DNA of 64,000 bases, taken from positions 1 through 64,000 of the forward strand of contig CAMKTS010000006.1 in the NCBI GenBank assembly GCA_946415755.1, written 5' to 3'. Positions 8,425 to 17,269 of this stretch are shown here, one piece after another. Each line of letters starts with the position of its first letter. Position 1 is the first letter of the stretch. A program made the position numbers and the translations under genes. Source of the stretch: an uncultured Prevotella sp. (lineage in GTDB: Bacteria; Bacteroidota; Bacteroidia; Bacteroidales; Bacteroidaceae). The notes under the pieces are model-generated. The model did not search any database, was not told where the DNA came from, and saw only the letters and a program-made list of their open reading frames with translations.

Positions 8425-11400
8425 ATGATGAAGCAGGTAAACATTAGAATTCCGTTCAGGATGCTCGTCCTTCTGTTAGGACTATTCCTGTCGGTAGGAG
8501 CCTTTGCACAAATCAGTGTACAAGGCCATGTTAAAGATGCTCAGGGAGAAGCGATTATCGGTGCTACCGTTCGCGTGGCAGGCACACAGACTGCTACGAT
8601 AACGGACTTCGACGGTAACTTCACGCTGACTGCCAACCAGGGTGCAGACATCACCGTCACCTATGTGGGCTACCAGCCTACCACGGTCAAGGCTGCTCCT
8701 ACGCTGGAGATTGTACTGAAAGACGATGCCGCCGTGCTGGAAAACGTAGTGGTCATCGGTTACGGACGTGCCCGCAAGAGCGACCTCACAGGTTCGGTAA
8801 CAGCCATCAAGCCTGATGACAAGAACCACGGTCTGAACGTCAATGCACAGGACATGATCAGCGGTAAGATTGCCGGTGTAAGCGTCATCTCCGGTGACGG
8901 TACGCCTGGCGGCGGTGCCCAGATCCGAATCCGTGGCGGCTCCTCACTGAATGCCAGCAACGACCCGTTGATCGTTATCGACGGTCTGGCCATGGACAAC
9001 TACGGTGTACAAGGCTTGTCCAACCCGCTCTCTATGGTGAACCCTAACGATATCGAGTCGTTCACGGTTCTGAAGGACGCTTCTGCCACGGCCATCTACG
9101 GTAGCCGTGCTTCGAACGGTGTGATCATCATCACCACCAAGAAGGGACGCTCAGGACAGAAGCCTACCTTCAACTACAGCGGTAATGTCTCGATTGCCTC
9201 GAAGAAGAAGACCACCGAGGTGCTCACCGGCCCACAGCTCATGCAGTTCGTCGGCAACCTCTACGGCTATGACAGCGATGCCTACAAGGAGTTAGGCTAC
9301 CTCGATGCCAACGGCAACAAGGCGTATGCCGACACCAACTGGCAGGACGAGATCTTCCGCACGGCTGTCTCTACCGACCACAACCTCACAATGTCGGGCG
9401 GCTTCAAGAACCTGCCCTACCGCGTATCCATCGGCTACACCAACAACCAGGGTATCATCAAGACCTCGAAGTTCGAGCGCTACACGGCCAGCATCAACCT
9501 GTCGCCGTCGCTGCTCAAGGATCACCTCAAGCTGAACCTCAACGCCAAGGGTATGATTGCCAAGAACCGCTACGCTGAGAGCGGCGTGGGCGCTGCCGTC
9601 TCCATGGACCCGACGAAGGCCGTCATGGGCAGCAACCCCATCTACAGAGACTACTTCGGAGGCTATGTGCAGAACTACACCTCTGCCGCCTACGACGGTG
9701 CTGCCGACTGGCTGTACGTCGGCAAGGGCACTTCCAACCCCGTTGCCGCACTCAACCAGAACGACAACCACGCCACCTCGAAGACCTTCATCGGCAATAT
9801 TGAAGTAGACTACTCCATCCACGGCTTCGAAGACCTGCACCTGCACGTCAACGGTGCCTGGGACCGTTCCACCGGTAAGCAGTGGTACGACCGCAGCCGT
9901 CTCTCGCCATCGGCCTACTACTACGGCTACAACGGCTACAGCACGATGGATACCTACAACCTCCAGCTGTCGCTCTACGCACAGTACATGAAGGACTTTG
10001 CCAAGCACCACCACTTCGACATCATGGCAGGTTATGAGTGGCAGCACTTCCACAAGAAGACCAACTGGTACGGCTACGGCACCTATCCTGCCGGCAACAC
10101 GAAATATGCAGCTGGCACACACCATGAGGATCCCGCCGAGATGGGACAGGAGACCCGCAGTATGACCGAGAACTACCTCGTATCATTCTTCGGACGTCTG
10201 AACTACACCCTCATGGACCGCTACATGCTCACCTTCACGCTGCGTGCCGACGGTTCGTCACGCTTCAACTGGCTGCCGGGCAACGACAACCAGCAGTGGG
10301 GCTACTTCCCCGCCCTCGCACTGGCATGGCGCATGAAGGAAGAACCCTTCCTGAGAAACGTCAGCTTCCTGAGCGATGCCAAGCTGCGCTTAGGATGGGG
10401 TATCACCGGACAGCAGGAGGGTATCGGAGACTATACCTATATCCCCGTGTTCAAACCCACCGGCAACTCGCATGCACTCTATCCCGTGCTGGGCAACGGT
10501 ACCACCTACCGTCCGCAGCCCTACAACCCGCAGCTGACGTGGGAGAAGACCACTACATGGAACGCAGGTCTTGACCTGGCATTCCTGAACAACCGCGTGG
10601 AACTGAACCTCGACTGGTACTACCGTAAGACCACCGACCTGATCAATACCGTATTCGTGGCTGCAGGCTCTAACTTCCGTAACAAGGTGACCAGCAACAT
10701 CGGTTCGCTGCACAACACCGGTTTCGAGTTTATGACCACCGTACGACCCATCCAGACGAAGGACTGGCGCTGGGAGGTGAGCTACAACTTCACCTACAAC
10801 CACAACGAGATTGACGAACTCATCAGCGGTAAGGGTGCCGACTACTTCGTAGAGACCGGTGGCGGTCTGACAGGTACCGGCGGTAACATACAGGCCCACA
10901 CCGTAGGAAAGTCCATGTATGCCTTCCACGTCTACCAGCAGGTATACGACCAGAACGGCAATCCTATCCTCAACACCTTCGTCGACCGCAACGGCAACGG
11001 CTACCTCGACTCTGGCGACCGCTACTATTACTACAAGCCGGCAGCCGACGTACTGATGGGCCTGTCGTCAAAGCTGCAGTGGAAGAAGTGGGACCTCGGC
11101 TTCTCGATGCGTGCCAGCCTGGGCAACTACGTGTTCAACAGCACAGCCTCCGGCTCCAGCAACGTAGGCTCCGGTGCCGTGTATACCAACGGCAACCTCA
11201 GCAACCTGCGCCTCAACTCTGTACTGCGCGGCTTCACGAATGTATCGCAGCAGCAGTATGCCTCCGACTACTTTGTCGAGAACGCTTCCTTCCTGAAGAT
11301 GGACAACATCACCTTGGGATTCAGCTTCGACAACCTCTTTAAGACCAAGCTCAGCGGACGTATCTATGCTACCGTTCAGAACGTGTTCACCATCACCAAG

Positions 11401-11496
11401 TACACCGGCATCGACCCCGAGGTGGCCAGCGGTGTAGACGGTGACATGTATCCCCGTCCTATCACCACCATCTTTGGTGTCAGCCTGAACTTTTAA
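8425..11496 (+). CDS. susC: SusC-like TonB-dependent outer-membrane transporter
   Basis: A 1023-residue SusC/RagA-type transporter that imports starch oligosaccharides across the outer membrane using TonB energy. It has a signal peptide (residues 1-28, ending GAFA), a carboxypeptidase-D-like domain (about 30-110: ISVQGHVKDAQGEAIIGATV), a plug domain (about 115-230, with VVVIGYGRARKSDLTGSV and VLKDASATAIYGSRASNGVIIITTKKG), and a beta barrel ending in an aromatic residue (SLNF). Two adjacent ATGs give an uncertainty of one residue at the start. It is the first gene of a susC-susD-susE-susF-like operon behind a LacI-type operator. Starch specificity comes from the neighbouring malQ and amylase. 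Confidence 0.95.
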   Translation: MMKQVNIRIPFRMLVLLLGLFLSVGAFAQISVQGHVKDAQGEAIIGATVRVAGTQTATITDFDGNFTLTANQGADITVTYVGYQPTTVKAAPTLEIVLKDDAAVLENVVVIGYGRARKSDLTGSVTAIKPDDKNHGLNVNAQDMISGKIAGVSVISGDGTPGGGAQIRIRGGSSLNASNDPLIVIDGLAMDNYGVQGLSNPLSMVNPNDIESFTVLKDASATAIYGSRASNGVIIITTKKGRSGQKPTFNYSGNVSIASKKKTTEVLTGPQLMQFVGNLYGYDSDAYKELGYLDANGNKAYADTNWQDEIFRTAVSTDHNLTMSGGFKNLPYRVSIGYTNNQGIIKTSKFERYTASINLSPSLLKDHLKLNLNAKGMIAKNRYAESGVGAAVSMDPTKAVMGSNPIYRDYFGGYVQNYTSAAYDGAADWLYVGKGTSNPVAALNQNDNHATSKTFIGNIEVDYSIHGFEDLHLHVNGAWDRSTGKQWYDRSRLSPSAYYYGYNGYSTMDTYNLQLSLYAQYMKDFAKHHHFDIMAGYEWQHFHKKTNWYGYGTYPAGNTKYAAGTHHEDPAEMGQETRSMTENYLVSFFGRLNYTLMDRYMLTFTLRADGSSRFNWLPGNDNQQWGYFPALALAWRMKEEPFLRNVSFLSDAKLRLGWGITGQQEGIGDYTYIPVFKPTGNSHALYPVLGNGTTYRPQPYNPQLTWEKTTTWNAGLDLAFLNNRVELNLDWYYRKTTDLINTVFVAAGSNFRNKVTSNIGSLHNTGFEFMTTVRPIQTKDWRWEVSYNFTYNHNEIDELISGKGADYFVETGGGLTGTGGNIQAHTVGKSMYAFHVYQQVYDQNGNPILNTFVDRNGNGYLDSGDRYYYYKPAADVLMGLSSKLQWKKWDLGFSMRASLGNYVFNSTASGSSNVGSGAVYTNGNLSNLRLNSVLRGFTNVSQQQYASDYFVENASFLKMDNITLGFSFDNLFKTKLSGRIYATVQNVFTITKYTGIDPEVASGVDGDMYPRPITTIFGVSLNF

Positions 11497-11535
11497 GAAA
11501 AGGTAGAAACGTAAAAAAGTAAAAAGTAATAAGCT

Positions 11536-13242
11536 ATGAAACTGAAATATATATTACCAGCTGCAGTGTTTGTGGGCGCCACCCTTCTGACTTCCTGCGT
11601 GAAGGACTTGGAGGTTAACAACATCAACCCGCAGGAGGTGACAGACTTCAACGAAGACTATATCTTCAACAAGATCTACGGCAACCTGGTGCTGACCGGT
11701 CAGGTAGGCCCCAACGGCGACAGCGACCTGGACGACATCGACGAGGGAACATCGAACATGACCCGTCTGATATGGAATGCCAATACGCTGACCACCGACG
11801 AGGGACATTGCTGGTGGAACGACCCGGGCATGCCCGAACTCAACCGCAACACATGGACCAATGCCAACGTGATGATGAAGGCGCTGTACTACCGCCTGAT
11901 GTTCGGCATCACGCTCTGTAACTTCTATCTGGAGAATGCCAACGATGCCGATGCAGAGACCAACCAGAAACGTGCCGAAGCACGCTTCATGCGCGCACTG
12001 CACTACTTCTACCTCATGGATCTCTATGCCAACCCGCCGTTCCTCACCAAACTGTCGAGCGAGAACGCACCGCAGATACAGCGTGCCGACCTCTTCCTCT
12101 TCCTGGAGAGCGAGCTGAAGGACATCATCGGAGAGGGACAGAGCAGCGAGGTGCTGGCAGACCCCAGAACCATCCAGTACGGACGTGCCGACAAGGCTGC
12201 AGGCTATCTGCTGCTGGCACGACTCTACCTGAATGCAGAGGTGTACACCAGCACACCACGCTGGAGCGAAGCCAAGAGCTATGCCGACAAGACCATCGGC
12301 ACTGCCTATACGCTCTGCACCAGTGACAACAGTAATTCCGTGCAAAGCGGCTTCAGCCCCTACCAGCTGCTGTTCATGGGCGACAACAACACCAACGGAG
12401 CACAGAACGAAATCATCCTTCCCGCCCTGCACGACGGTGAGGCCACACAGACGTGGGGTGGCTCGCTGTTTATGATTGCCGCTCCCGTTTCCAGCGACAT
12501 GAAGCAGGAAGACCTCTATGGTGTCAAGGATGCCAACGGCAACGCCATCCTGGGCTACGGCACTACCGAGGCGTGGGACATCGGTCTGCGCGCCCGCAAG
12601 GAGTTCTCTAAGGTGTTCTTCGGCAAGAACGCTTCCGACAACAGCATCCCCAAGGGTGCCCCGAAGGATGTCGTGCCCGATGTCGGCGACGACCGTGCCA
12701 TCTTCTACACCAGCACCCAGAAGCTGAGCATCCAGAAGGAGGATGACAAGAACCAGGGCCTCATCTACATGAAGTTCAACAACATCCACTCCGACGGCAC
12801 TTCAGGCCATCACTCCGGCGGACAGTTCGTAGACACCGACTATCCCATGATGCGACTCGCCGAGGCCTATCTGATCTCTGCCGAGTGCGACGCCCGCATG
12901 AATGGCGGCACATGTACGGCCACCGGTTTGCAGCGCATCAAGGATCTGCGCAAACGTGCCAACGTACAGACCGGTAACAAGTACGACGGCAAGGGTGCCG
13001 AAGCCATCACCGAGGAGACCCTGGAGGACATCTTCTCCGAGTGGTCGCGCGAGTTCGGCTTCGAGGGCATGCGCCGCATGGTGCTCATCCGCTGGAACCG
13101 CTACGGCGGACAGACCGACTACACGTGGGAGTGGATGGGTGGCTCGCAGGCCGGTGCTCCTATCGACAAGCGCTTCAACATCTTCCCCATTCCTGACAGT
13201 GAGTTGAATGCCAACCCCAACATCAAACCCAACTACAAATAA
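11536..13242 (+). CDS. susD: SusD-like surface starch-binding lipoprotein
   Basis: This 568-residue RagB/SusD-family lipoprotein caps the SusC channel and binds glycan at the cell surface. The N-terminus MKLKYILPAAVFVGATLLTSC is a lipoprotein signal with the lipobox Cys at residue 21. The N-terminal TPR-like region includes AEARFMRALHYFYLMDLYANPPFL, the usual SusD signature, and the C-terminus has RLAEAYLISAECDAR and the SREFGFEGMRRMVLIRWNR motif. The gene lies 39 bases after susC. Its ligand is inferred from the locus. Confidence 0.95.
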   Translation: MKLKYILPAAVFVGATLLTSCVKDLEVNNINPQEVTDFNEDYIFNKIYGNLVLTGQVGPNGDSDLDDIDEGTSNMTRLIWNANTLTTDEGHCWWNDPGMPELNRNTWTNANVMMKALYYRLMFGITLCNFYLENANDADAETNQKRAEARFMRALHYFYLMDLYANPPFLTKLSSENAPQIQRADLFLFLESELKDIIGEGQSSEVLADPRTIQYGRADKAAGYLLLARLYLNAEVYTSTPRWSEAKSYADKTIGTAYTLCTSDNSNSVQSGFSPYQLLFMGDNNTNGAQNEIILPALHDGEATQTWGGSLFMIAAPVSSDMKQEDLYGVKDANGNAILGYGTTEAWDIGLRARKEFSKVFFGKNASDNSIPKGAPKDVVPDVGDDRAIFYTSTQKLSIQKEDDKNQGLIYMKFNNIHSDGTSGHHSGGQFVDTDYPMMRLAEAYLISAECDARMNGGTCTATGLQRIKDLRKRANVQTGNKYDGKGAEAITEETLEDIFSEWSREFGFEGMRRMVLIRWNRYGGQTDYTWEWMGGSQAGAPIDKRFNIFPIPDSELNANPNIKPNYK

Positions 13243-13266
13243 GCAAACTTAAAACACGTAACAGAT

Positions 13267-14484
13267 ATGAAAAAGGTAAGTATTTTGACTTTGCTGCTGG
13301 GAGGCGCATTGATCTTCACAGCCTGTGAGGCAGACCGTGACGACAATCCCACCCTCAACCTGACGCAGACGCAGCAGCCTATCTCGCTGAATACGCCGGT
13401 ATTTGCCAGCGGCACCTACGACCTGGAGAATACCGATACCATACAGCTGGCATGCACGGCTCCCGCCTATGGCTTCCCCGCCACGGTGACCTACGTCATA
13501 CAGGTCTCGCTGGACGAGAATATGAACAAGCCAAACAACCTGGCCACCACCTATTCTTATAATAAGATGAGCGTGCCCGCCAAAGAGGTGGCTATTGCCA
13601 CTACCAAGCAGATGATGGACAAGCAGGGCAAGAAGCAGGATGACTTCCCCGTGCAGACACCCATCTACCTGCGCATCTTTGCCTACATCGACGGTGTGAA
13701 GGGGTCGGAGACCTACTCCAACGTCATCAAGCTCAACCAGGTGAAGACCAAGTTCGCCCTGCCCGACGTAGAGATGCCTGAGGCCCTCTTCGTCAACGGT
13801 AAGTTCACGGGCAACGACTGGGAGAAGGCCGTACCCACTACACCCGTCCACAGCAACACCAACACTCACTGGCGCATCTGCTGGGTCGACGAGAGCGGTA
13901 TCCTCACCAGCCCCACCAAGAGTGTGGCCAACTATGCCGACGACTATATCACGACGACGTACAGCTGTAAGACCAACGGCTTCAGCGTTGATGCCGACGG
14001 TAAGATTACTGCCACAACTCCCGGCTGGTACCTGATGCTTGTCACCGGTACCGTCGACAACGAGAAGCGCACCATGCAGCTCGCCTTCGACTTCAGCGAG
14101 CCTGAGGTATGGCTCATCGGTACCAGCATCGTCAATCCCGAAGTAGGCATCTTCGGCAAGGACGATCCCGACGAGGGCATCGTAAGCAACTGCTGGGACG
14201 AAGGTGCCCTGCGCAGCGAGTTTGCAGAATATGTCAAGTTCTCAGTTCCCACCGAGATGAACGGCGTGTTCGTATCTCCACCGCTCACCAGTGCTGTCGA
14301 TGGCGACGGTGGTACCCGTGCCTACGTGAAGGTGAAGAACTACGAGTGGTGGAAGTCGGAGATGTTTGTCTTCAACGGCAAGATTGTATACCGTGGTGCC
14401 GGTGGCGACCAGGAGCGTGTCAACGGTGCAGTAGGCAAGCGCGTGTACTTCAAATTCTCTGATGATACCGGTGAACTGAAATAA
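13267..14484 (+). CDS. susE: SusE-like starch-binding outer-membrane lipoprotein
   Basis: A 405-residue lipoprotein (signal MKKVSILTLLLGGALIFTAC, lipobox Cys at 20). Residues about 30-150 resemble the SusE N-terminal domain (TPVFASGTYDLENTDTI...VTYVIQVSLDENM). The rest is beta-rich and contains EVWLIGTS, typical of the SusE/SusF starch-binding modules. It follows susD by 24 bases. SusE and SusF hold starch at the cell surface next to SusCD but are not needed for transport itself. The protein resembles SusE in length (Bacteroides SusE is 387 residues), but sequence divergence in this family is high. Confidence 0.82.
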   Translation: MKKVSILTLLLGGALIFTACEADRDDNPTLNLTQTQQPISLNTPVFASGTYDLENTDTIQLACTAPAYGFPATVTYVIQVSLDENMNKPNNLATTYSYNKMSVPAKEVAIATTKQMMDKQGKKQDDFPVQTPIYLRIFAYIDGVKGSETYSNVIKLNQVKTKFALPDVEMPEALFVNGKFTGNDWEKAVPTTPVHSNTNTHWRICWVDESGILTSPTKSVANYADDYITTTYSCKTNGFSVDADGKITATTPGWYLMLVTGTVDNEKRTMQLAFDFSEPEVWLIGTSIVNPEVGIFGKDDPDEGIVSNCWDEGALRSEFAEYVKFSVPTEMNGVFVSPPLTSAVDGDGGTRAYVKVKNYEWWKSEMFVFNGKIVYRGAGGDQERVNGAVGKRVYFKFSDDTGELK

Positions 14485-14511
14485 TGAAGCAACCTAAATA
14501 AAAGCAGTAAT

Positions 14512-15726
14512 ATGAAAAAATTATCGATATTTCTGATGCTCGCACTCGCAGGATGGTCACTGACCGCCTGCGACGAGAGCCACAACGACTACGCACAGCC
14601 GACGGTATTCCCGCAGGAGGAGCAGATTACCATCAGCGGCTTTGAAGCCACCCCCACTGCTGCCGCCTCGCAGAACATCAACCTCGGCACGATGGCCGAG
14701 CAGGGCATCGAGAGCATCCAGCTGTTCACCCTCACCCAGGGTACGCTGCCTGCCGGTGTCACTCTCAAGAACATCCGTCTGGAGGCCTGGCCCTCCGACC
14801 TTACCGAGGCCGTATCCACCAATGTGAAAGCCACCGAGGATGGCTACGTGACCAAGGAAGAGCTGGCCAATCTGGTCTACACCTTCTACGGTAAGAAGTC
14901 CACCGAGCGCGTCTTCACCGCCAAGCTCTTCGCCAATGCCTTCAGGGGCGCCGAGGCACAGCTCATCACCCTGGGCGACTTCACGTTGCGCATCACCCCC
15001 GAGGAGTTGGAGAATCCCTACTACTATATCTATGGTAATGTGGTGTATGCCACCAAGGACAATGCCTACAAGGCTGTGATGACGCCCGATGCCGAGAGCG
15101 ATGTCATCTTCTACTACACCAGCCAGTACGTCAGCAGCGGTGATATCAAGATCTGGAACTCCAAATACTGGTTGGAGGGCAACGCCACCAGCGACTTCAC
15201 CAAGCTGTATGGCTCCGGCGAGGAGAAGCCCAACTCCTACAAGGGCATTACCGGTAAACTGCTGCAGGGCAGCACCTACTCCATCTTCTCGCCCACCAAG
15301 GAATACTACACCTTCAAGATCGACCTCGAGGCACTCACCTACGAGTGGATCAAGCTGGAAGACCAGGATCCCGCCTCGTACACCGCCATCTCCATCACCG
15401 GACTGAATGGCGACTGGAACACCGACATCGACATGGAGGGCGTGGATGCCGTCTCGTTCATGAAGAAACAGCTCAAGGCCAAGTCGCACAACTGGTATGC
15501 ACAGATCACGGCTACCAGCGACTGTCAGGTGAAATTCCGCGCCGACCATGACTGGGCCACCAACTGGGGCTTCGGCAGCAGCGACGGCGAATGGACGGTG
15601 AATGACGAGCAGTGGGCCAAGCCGTGCAGCAACGGTGCAGGCAACATCGCCCTTGCTCCCGGCAAGTACAATGTGTACTTCTGCGACATCACCGGCGTAG
15701 CCCATTTCGTACCGGTAGAGGAATAA
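14512..15726 (+). CDS. SusF/SusE-like surface starch-binding lipoprotein
   Basis: This 404-residue lipoprotein (signal MKKLSIFLMLALAGWSLTAC, lipobox Cys at 20) has an N-terminal DUF5115-like region (about 25-160) and a C-terminal half with SITGLNGDWNTDIDM, HNWYAQI and KFRADHDWATNWGF. These are characteristic of the starch-binding repeats of SusE/SusF. It is shorter than Bacteroides SusF and appears to carry two rather than three binding modules. Last gene of the susC operon: a strong terminator follows at once. The role is surface glycan capture, inferred from family and locus. Confidence 0.8.
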   Translation: MKKLSIFLMLALAGWSLTACDESHNDYAQPTVFPQEEQITISGFEATPTAAASQNINLGTMAEQGIESIQLFTLTQGTLPAGVTLKNIRLEAWPSDLTEAVSTNVKATEDGYVTKEELANLVYTFYGKKSTERVFTAKLFANAFRGAEAQLITLGDFTLRITPEELENPYYYIYGNVVYATKDNAYKAVMTPDAESDVIFYYTSQYVSSGDIKIWNSKYWLEGNATSDFTKLYGSGEEKPNSYKGITGKLLQGSTYSIFSPTKEYYTFKIDLEALTYEWIKLEDQDPASYTAISITGLNGDWNTDIDMEGVDAVSFMKKQLKAKSHNWYAQITATSDCQVKFRADHDWATNWGFGSSDGEWTVNDEQWAKPCSNGAGNIALAPGKYNVYFCDITGVAHFVPVEE

Positions 15727-15747
15727 CCATCCCTCCCCCATTCTGAC

Positions 15748-15786
15748 CAACAGGCAGATACCATCGCTGGTGTCTGCCTGTTGTTT
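15748..15786 (+). terminator. Terminator of the susC operon
   Basis: CAACAGGCAGATACCA and TGGTGTCTGCCTGTTG pair over 16 positions (one G-U) around the loop TCGC, followed by TTTG. The stem ends directly before the operator of the next gene. Confidence 0.85.
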
Positions 15787-15802
15787 GTGCAAACGTTTAC
15801 AC
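15787..15802. promoter_or_regulatory. LacI-family operator before the triple-module gene
   Basis: GTGCAAACGTTTACAC is palindromic except for one symmetric pair and shares the CAAACGTTT core with the site at 8289. Its centre is 61.5 bp before the -7 box at 15856. Confidence 0.75.
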
Positions 15803-15855
15803 TGCTACTTTGATTTTTTTTTACGCCCATCAGTACAACATCCGTGAAAAATGAC

Positions 15856-15863
15856 TAATTTTG
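15856..15863 (+). promoter_or_regulatory. -7 box of the triple-module starch-binding gene
   Basis: TAATTTTG matches TAnnTTTG about 70 bases before the start codon; no -33 TTTG is present. Confidence 0.55.
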
Positions 15864-15934
15864 CCCTCGGAAAACGCATACAGCGCAAATTGAGATTACT
15901 AACATATTAATTACAAACCAAAATCAAAACAATT

Positions 15935-17077
15935 ATGAAGAAATTTTTTACGCTTATCATCATGTTGACTGCTGCCCTCGGCATGCAGGCACAAGACACG
16001 TGGACAGTTGCCGGTGCAAAGGCTATGCTGGGTACTAACTGGGATCCTACAGACACCAACAACGACATGACCTCTACCGATGGTACGAACTTCACCCTCG
16101 TAAAGACGGGTGTGATGCTGGCTGCCGGTGACTATGAGTACAAGGTGCTGAAGAACCATGCTTGGGACGAAAGCTATGGCGTTGGTGGTGAGAATGCCAA
16201 ACTGACCGTTGATGCTGACGGCGAGTACACCATCACCTTCACCTTCAGCACTGCTACCACTGAGGTGGGTGCCACAGCTGTAAAGACGGGCGACTATGTA
16301 GCTCCTGTCGTTGGCGACCAGACATGGACGGTTGCTGGTGTTGAGCCGCTGTGTGGTTCCAACTGGAATCCTGCAGATGAAAGCAACGACATGACCTCTA
16401 CCGACGGTGTCAACTACACCCTCGTCAAGGAAGGATGCCAATTTGAGAAAGGTGTAAGCTATGGCTTCAAGGTTGTTGCCGACCATGCATGGGGCGAGGA
16501 GTATCCTAGCGATAACTACGACCTGACTGTTACTGAGAATGGTATTTACACGGTTACCATCACCTTCAACAAGGATACCAAGGAGGTAAATGCTACCGCC
16601 ACCAAGACCGCTGACTGGACTCCCAGTACGAAGGTGTGGACGATTGCTGGTGCATCAGCCCTCATGGGTACCAACTGGGATCAGACTGATACAAACAACG
16701 ACATGATGGATACAGGCGACGGTGTTACCTTCGCGCTGGTCAAGGAGCATGTTGCCCTGCTGGCCGATACCGAGTACGAGTTCAAGGTGCTGGCTAACCA
16801 CAGCTGGACAGAGAACTACGGTAAAGATGGTAAGGCTGGCGGTGACAACGTGATTCTCACAGTTGAGAAGGATGCCACCTATACCGTGACCTTCGTCTTC
16901 AACACCGAGAGCAAGGAACTCTTCGCTACCGCTGAAGAGGAAGATCCCACCGCTATCCAGGCTGTGAAGAGCACCGTTGCCAGCGACGGCGTAATGTACA
17001 ACCTGCAGGGTCAGCGCGTACAGGCCGGCTTCCGTGGCATCGCCATCCAGAACGGCCGCAAGGTGGTTATGAAGTAG
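15935..17077 (+). CDS. Secreted protein with three X25-like starch-binding repeats
   Basis: A 380-residue exported protein (signal peptide to about residue 20, MKKFFTLIIMLTAALGMQAQ). Three tandem repeats of about 105 residues follow, each with W-T-(V/I)-A-G, G-(T/S)-N-W-(D/N)-P/Q, a DM...T.DG motif, a YE(Y/F)KV-like strand, (N/D)H(A/S)W and a closing YT(V/I)TF.F strand. This pattern resembles the X25/pullulanase-associated and related starch-binding modules, although no enzyme domain is attached. The C-terminus NLQGQRV...GIAIQNGRKVVMK looks like a short type IX secretion tail. It has its own operator, promoter and terminator between the sus operon and the amylase, so a role in binding starch outside the cell is likely but inferred. 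Confidence 0.75.
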   Translation: MKKFFTLIIMLTAALGMQAQDTWTVAGAKAMLGTNWDPTDTNNDMTSTDGTNFTLVKTGVMLAAGDYEYKVLKNHAWDESYGVGGENAKLTVDADGEYTITFTFSTATTEVGATAVKTGDYVAPVVGDQTWTVAGVEPLCGSNWNPADESNDMTSTDGVNYTLVKEGCQFEKGVSYGFKVVADHAWGEEYPSDNYDLTVTENGIYTVTITFNKDTKEVNATATKTADWTPSTKVWTIAGASALMGTNWDQTDTNNDMMDTGDGVTFALVKEHVALLADTEYEFKVLANHSWTENYGKDGKAGGDNVILTVEKDATYTVTFVFNTESKELFATAEEEDPTAIQAVKSTVASDGVMYNLQGQRVQAGFRGIAIQNGRKVVMK

Positions 17078-17113
17078 TTTTTTTCTTCATAAAAATATAG
17101 TAAATCGCAGAAT

Positions 17114-17150
17114 GGGCGGGTGCTTGCGACAAGTACCCGCCCGTTTGTTT
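17114..17150 (+). terminator. Terminator after the triple-module gene
   Basis: GGGCGGGTGCTTG pairs with CAAGTACCCGCCC (one G-U) around CGA at 17114-17142, followed by GTTTGTTTTG. Confidence 0.85.
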
Positions 17151-17163
17151 TGCCCCACCATCG

Positions 17164-17177
17164 TGCAACCGATTGCA
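17164..17177. promoter_or_regulatory. LacI-family operator before the amylase gene
   Basis: TGCAACCGATTGCA keeps the TGCAA...TTGCA arms and central CG of the operator at 8289, with two changes. The centre is 62.5 bp before the -7 box at 17233. Confidence 0.65.
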
Positions 17178-17232
17178 TACCAATGGAAGGATATATTTCG
17201 CATCCAGAAAGGCACCCAGTCATTTTATTTCG

Positions 17233-17240
17233 TATATTTG
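17233..17240 (+). promoter_or_regulatory. -7 box of the amylase gene
   Basis: TATATTTG matches the Bacteroidetes -7 consensus about 30 bases before the amylase start. It rules out the in-frame ATG at 17120 as initiator because that codon would lie upstream of the transcript. Confidence 0.7.
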
Positions 17241-17269
17241 CAGAAACAAACCTAATGATATCAATAACA

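Noticed and set aside
17120..17269. Upstream start for the amylase
   Set aside because: The extension crosses the preceding terminator, the operator and the -7 box, and would destroy the signal peptide.
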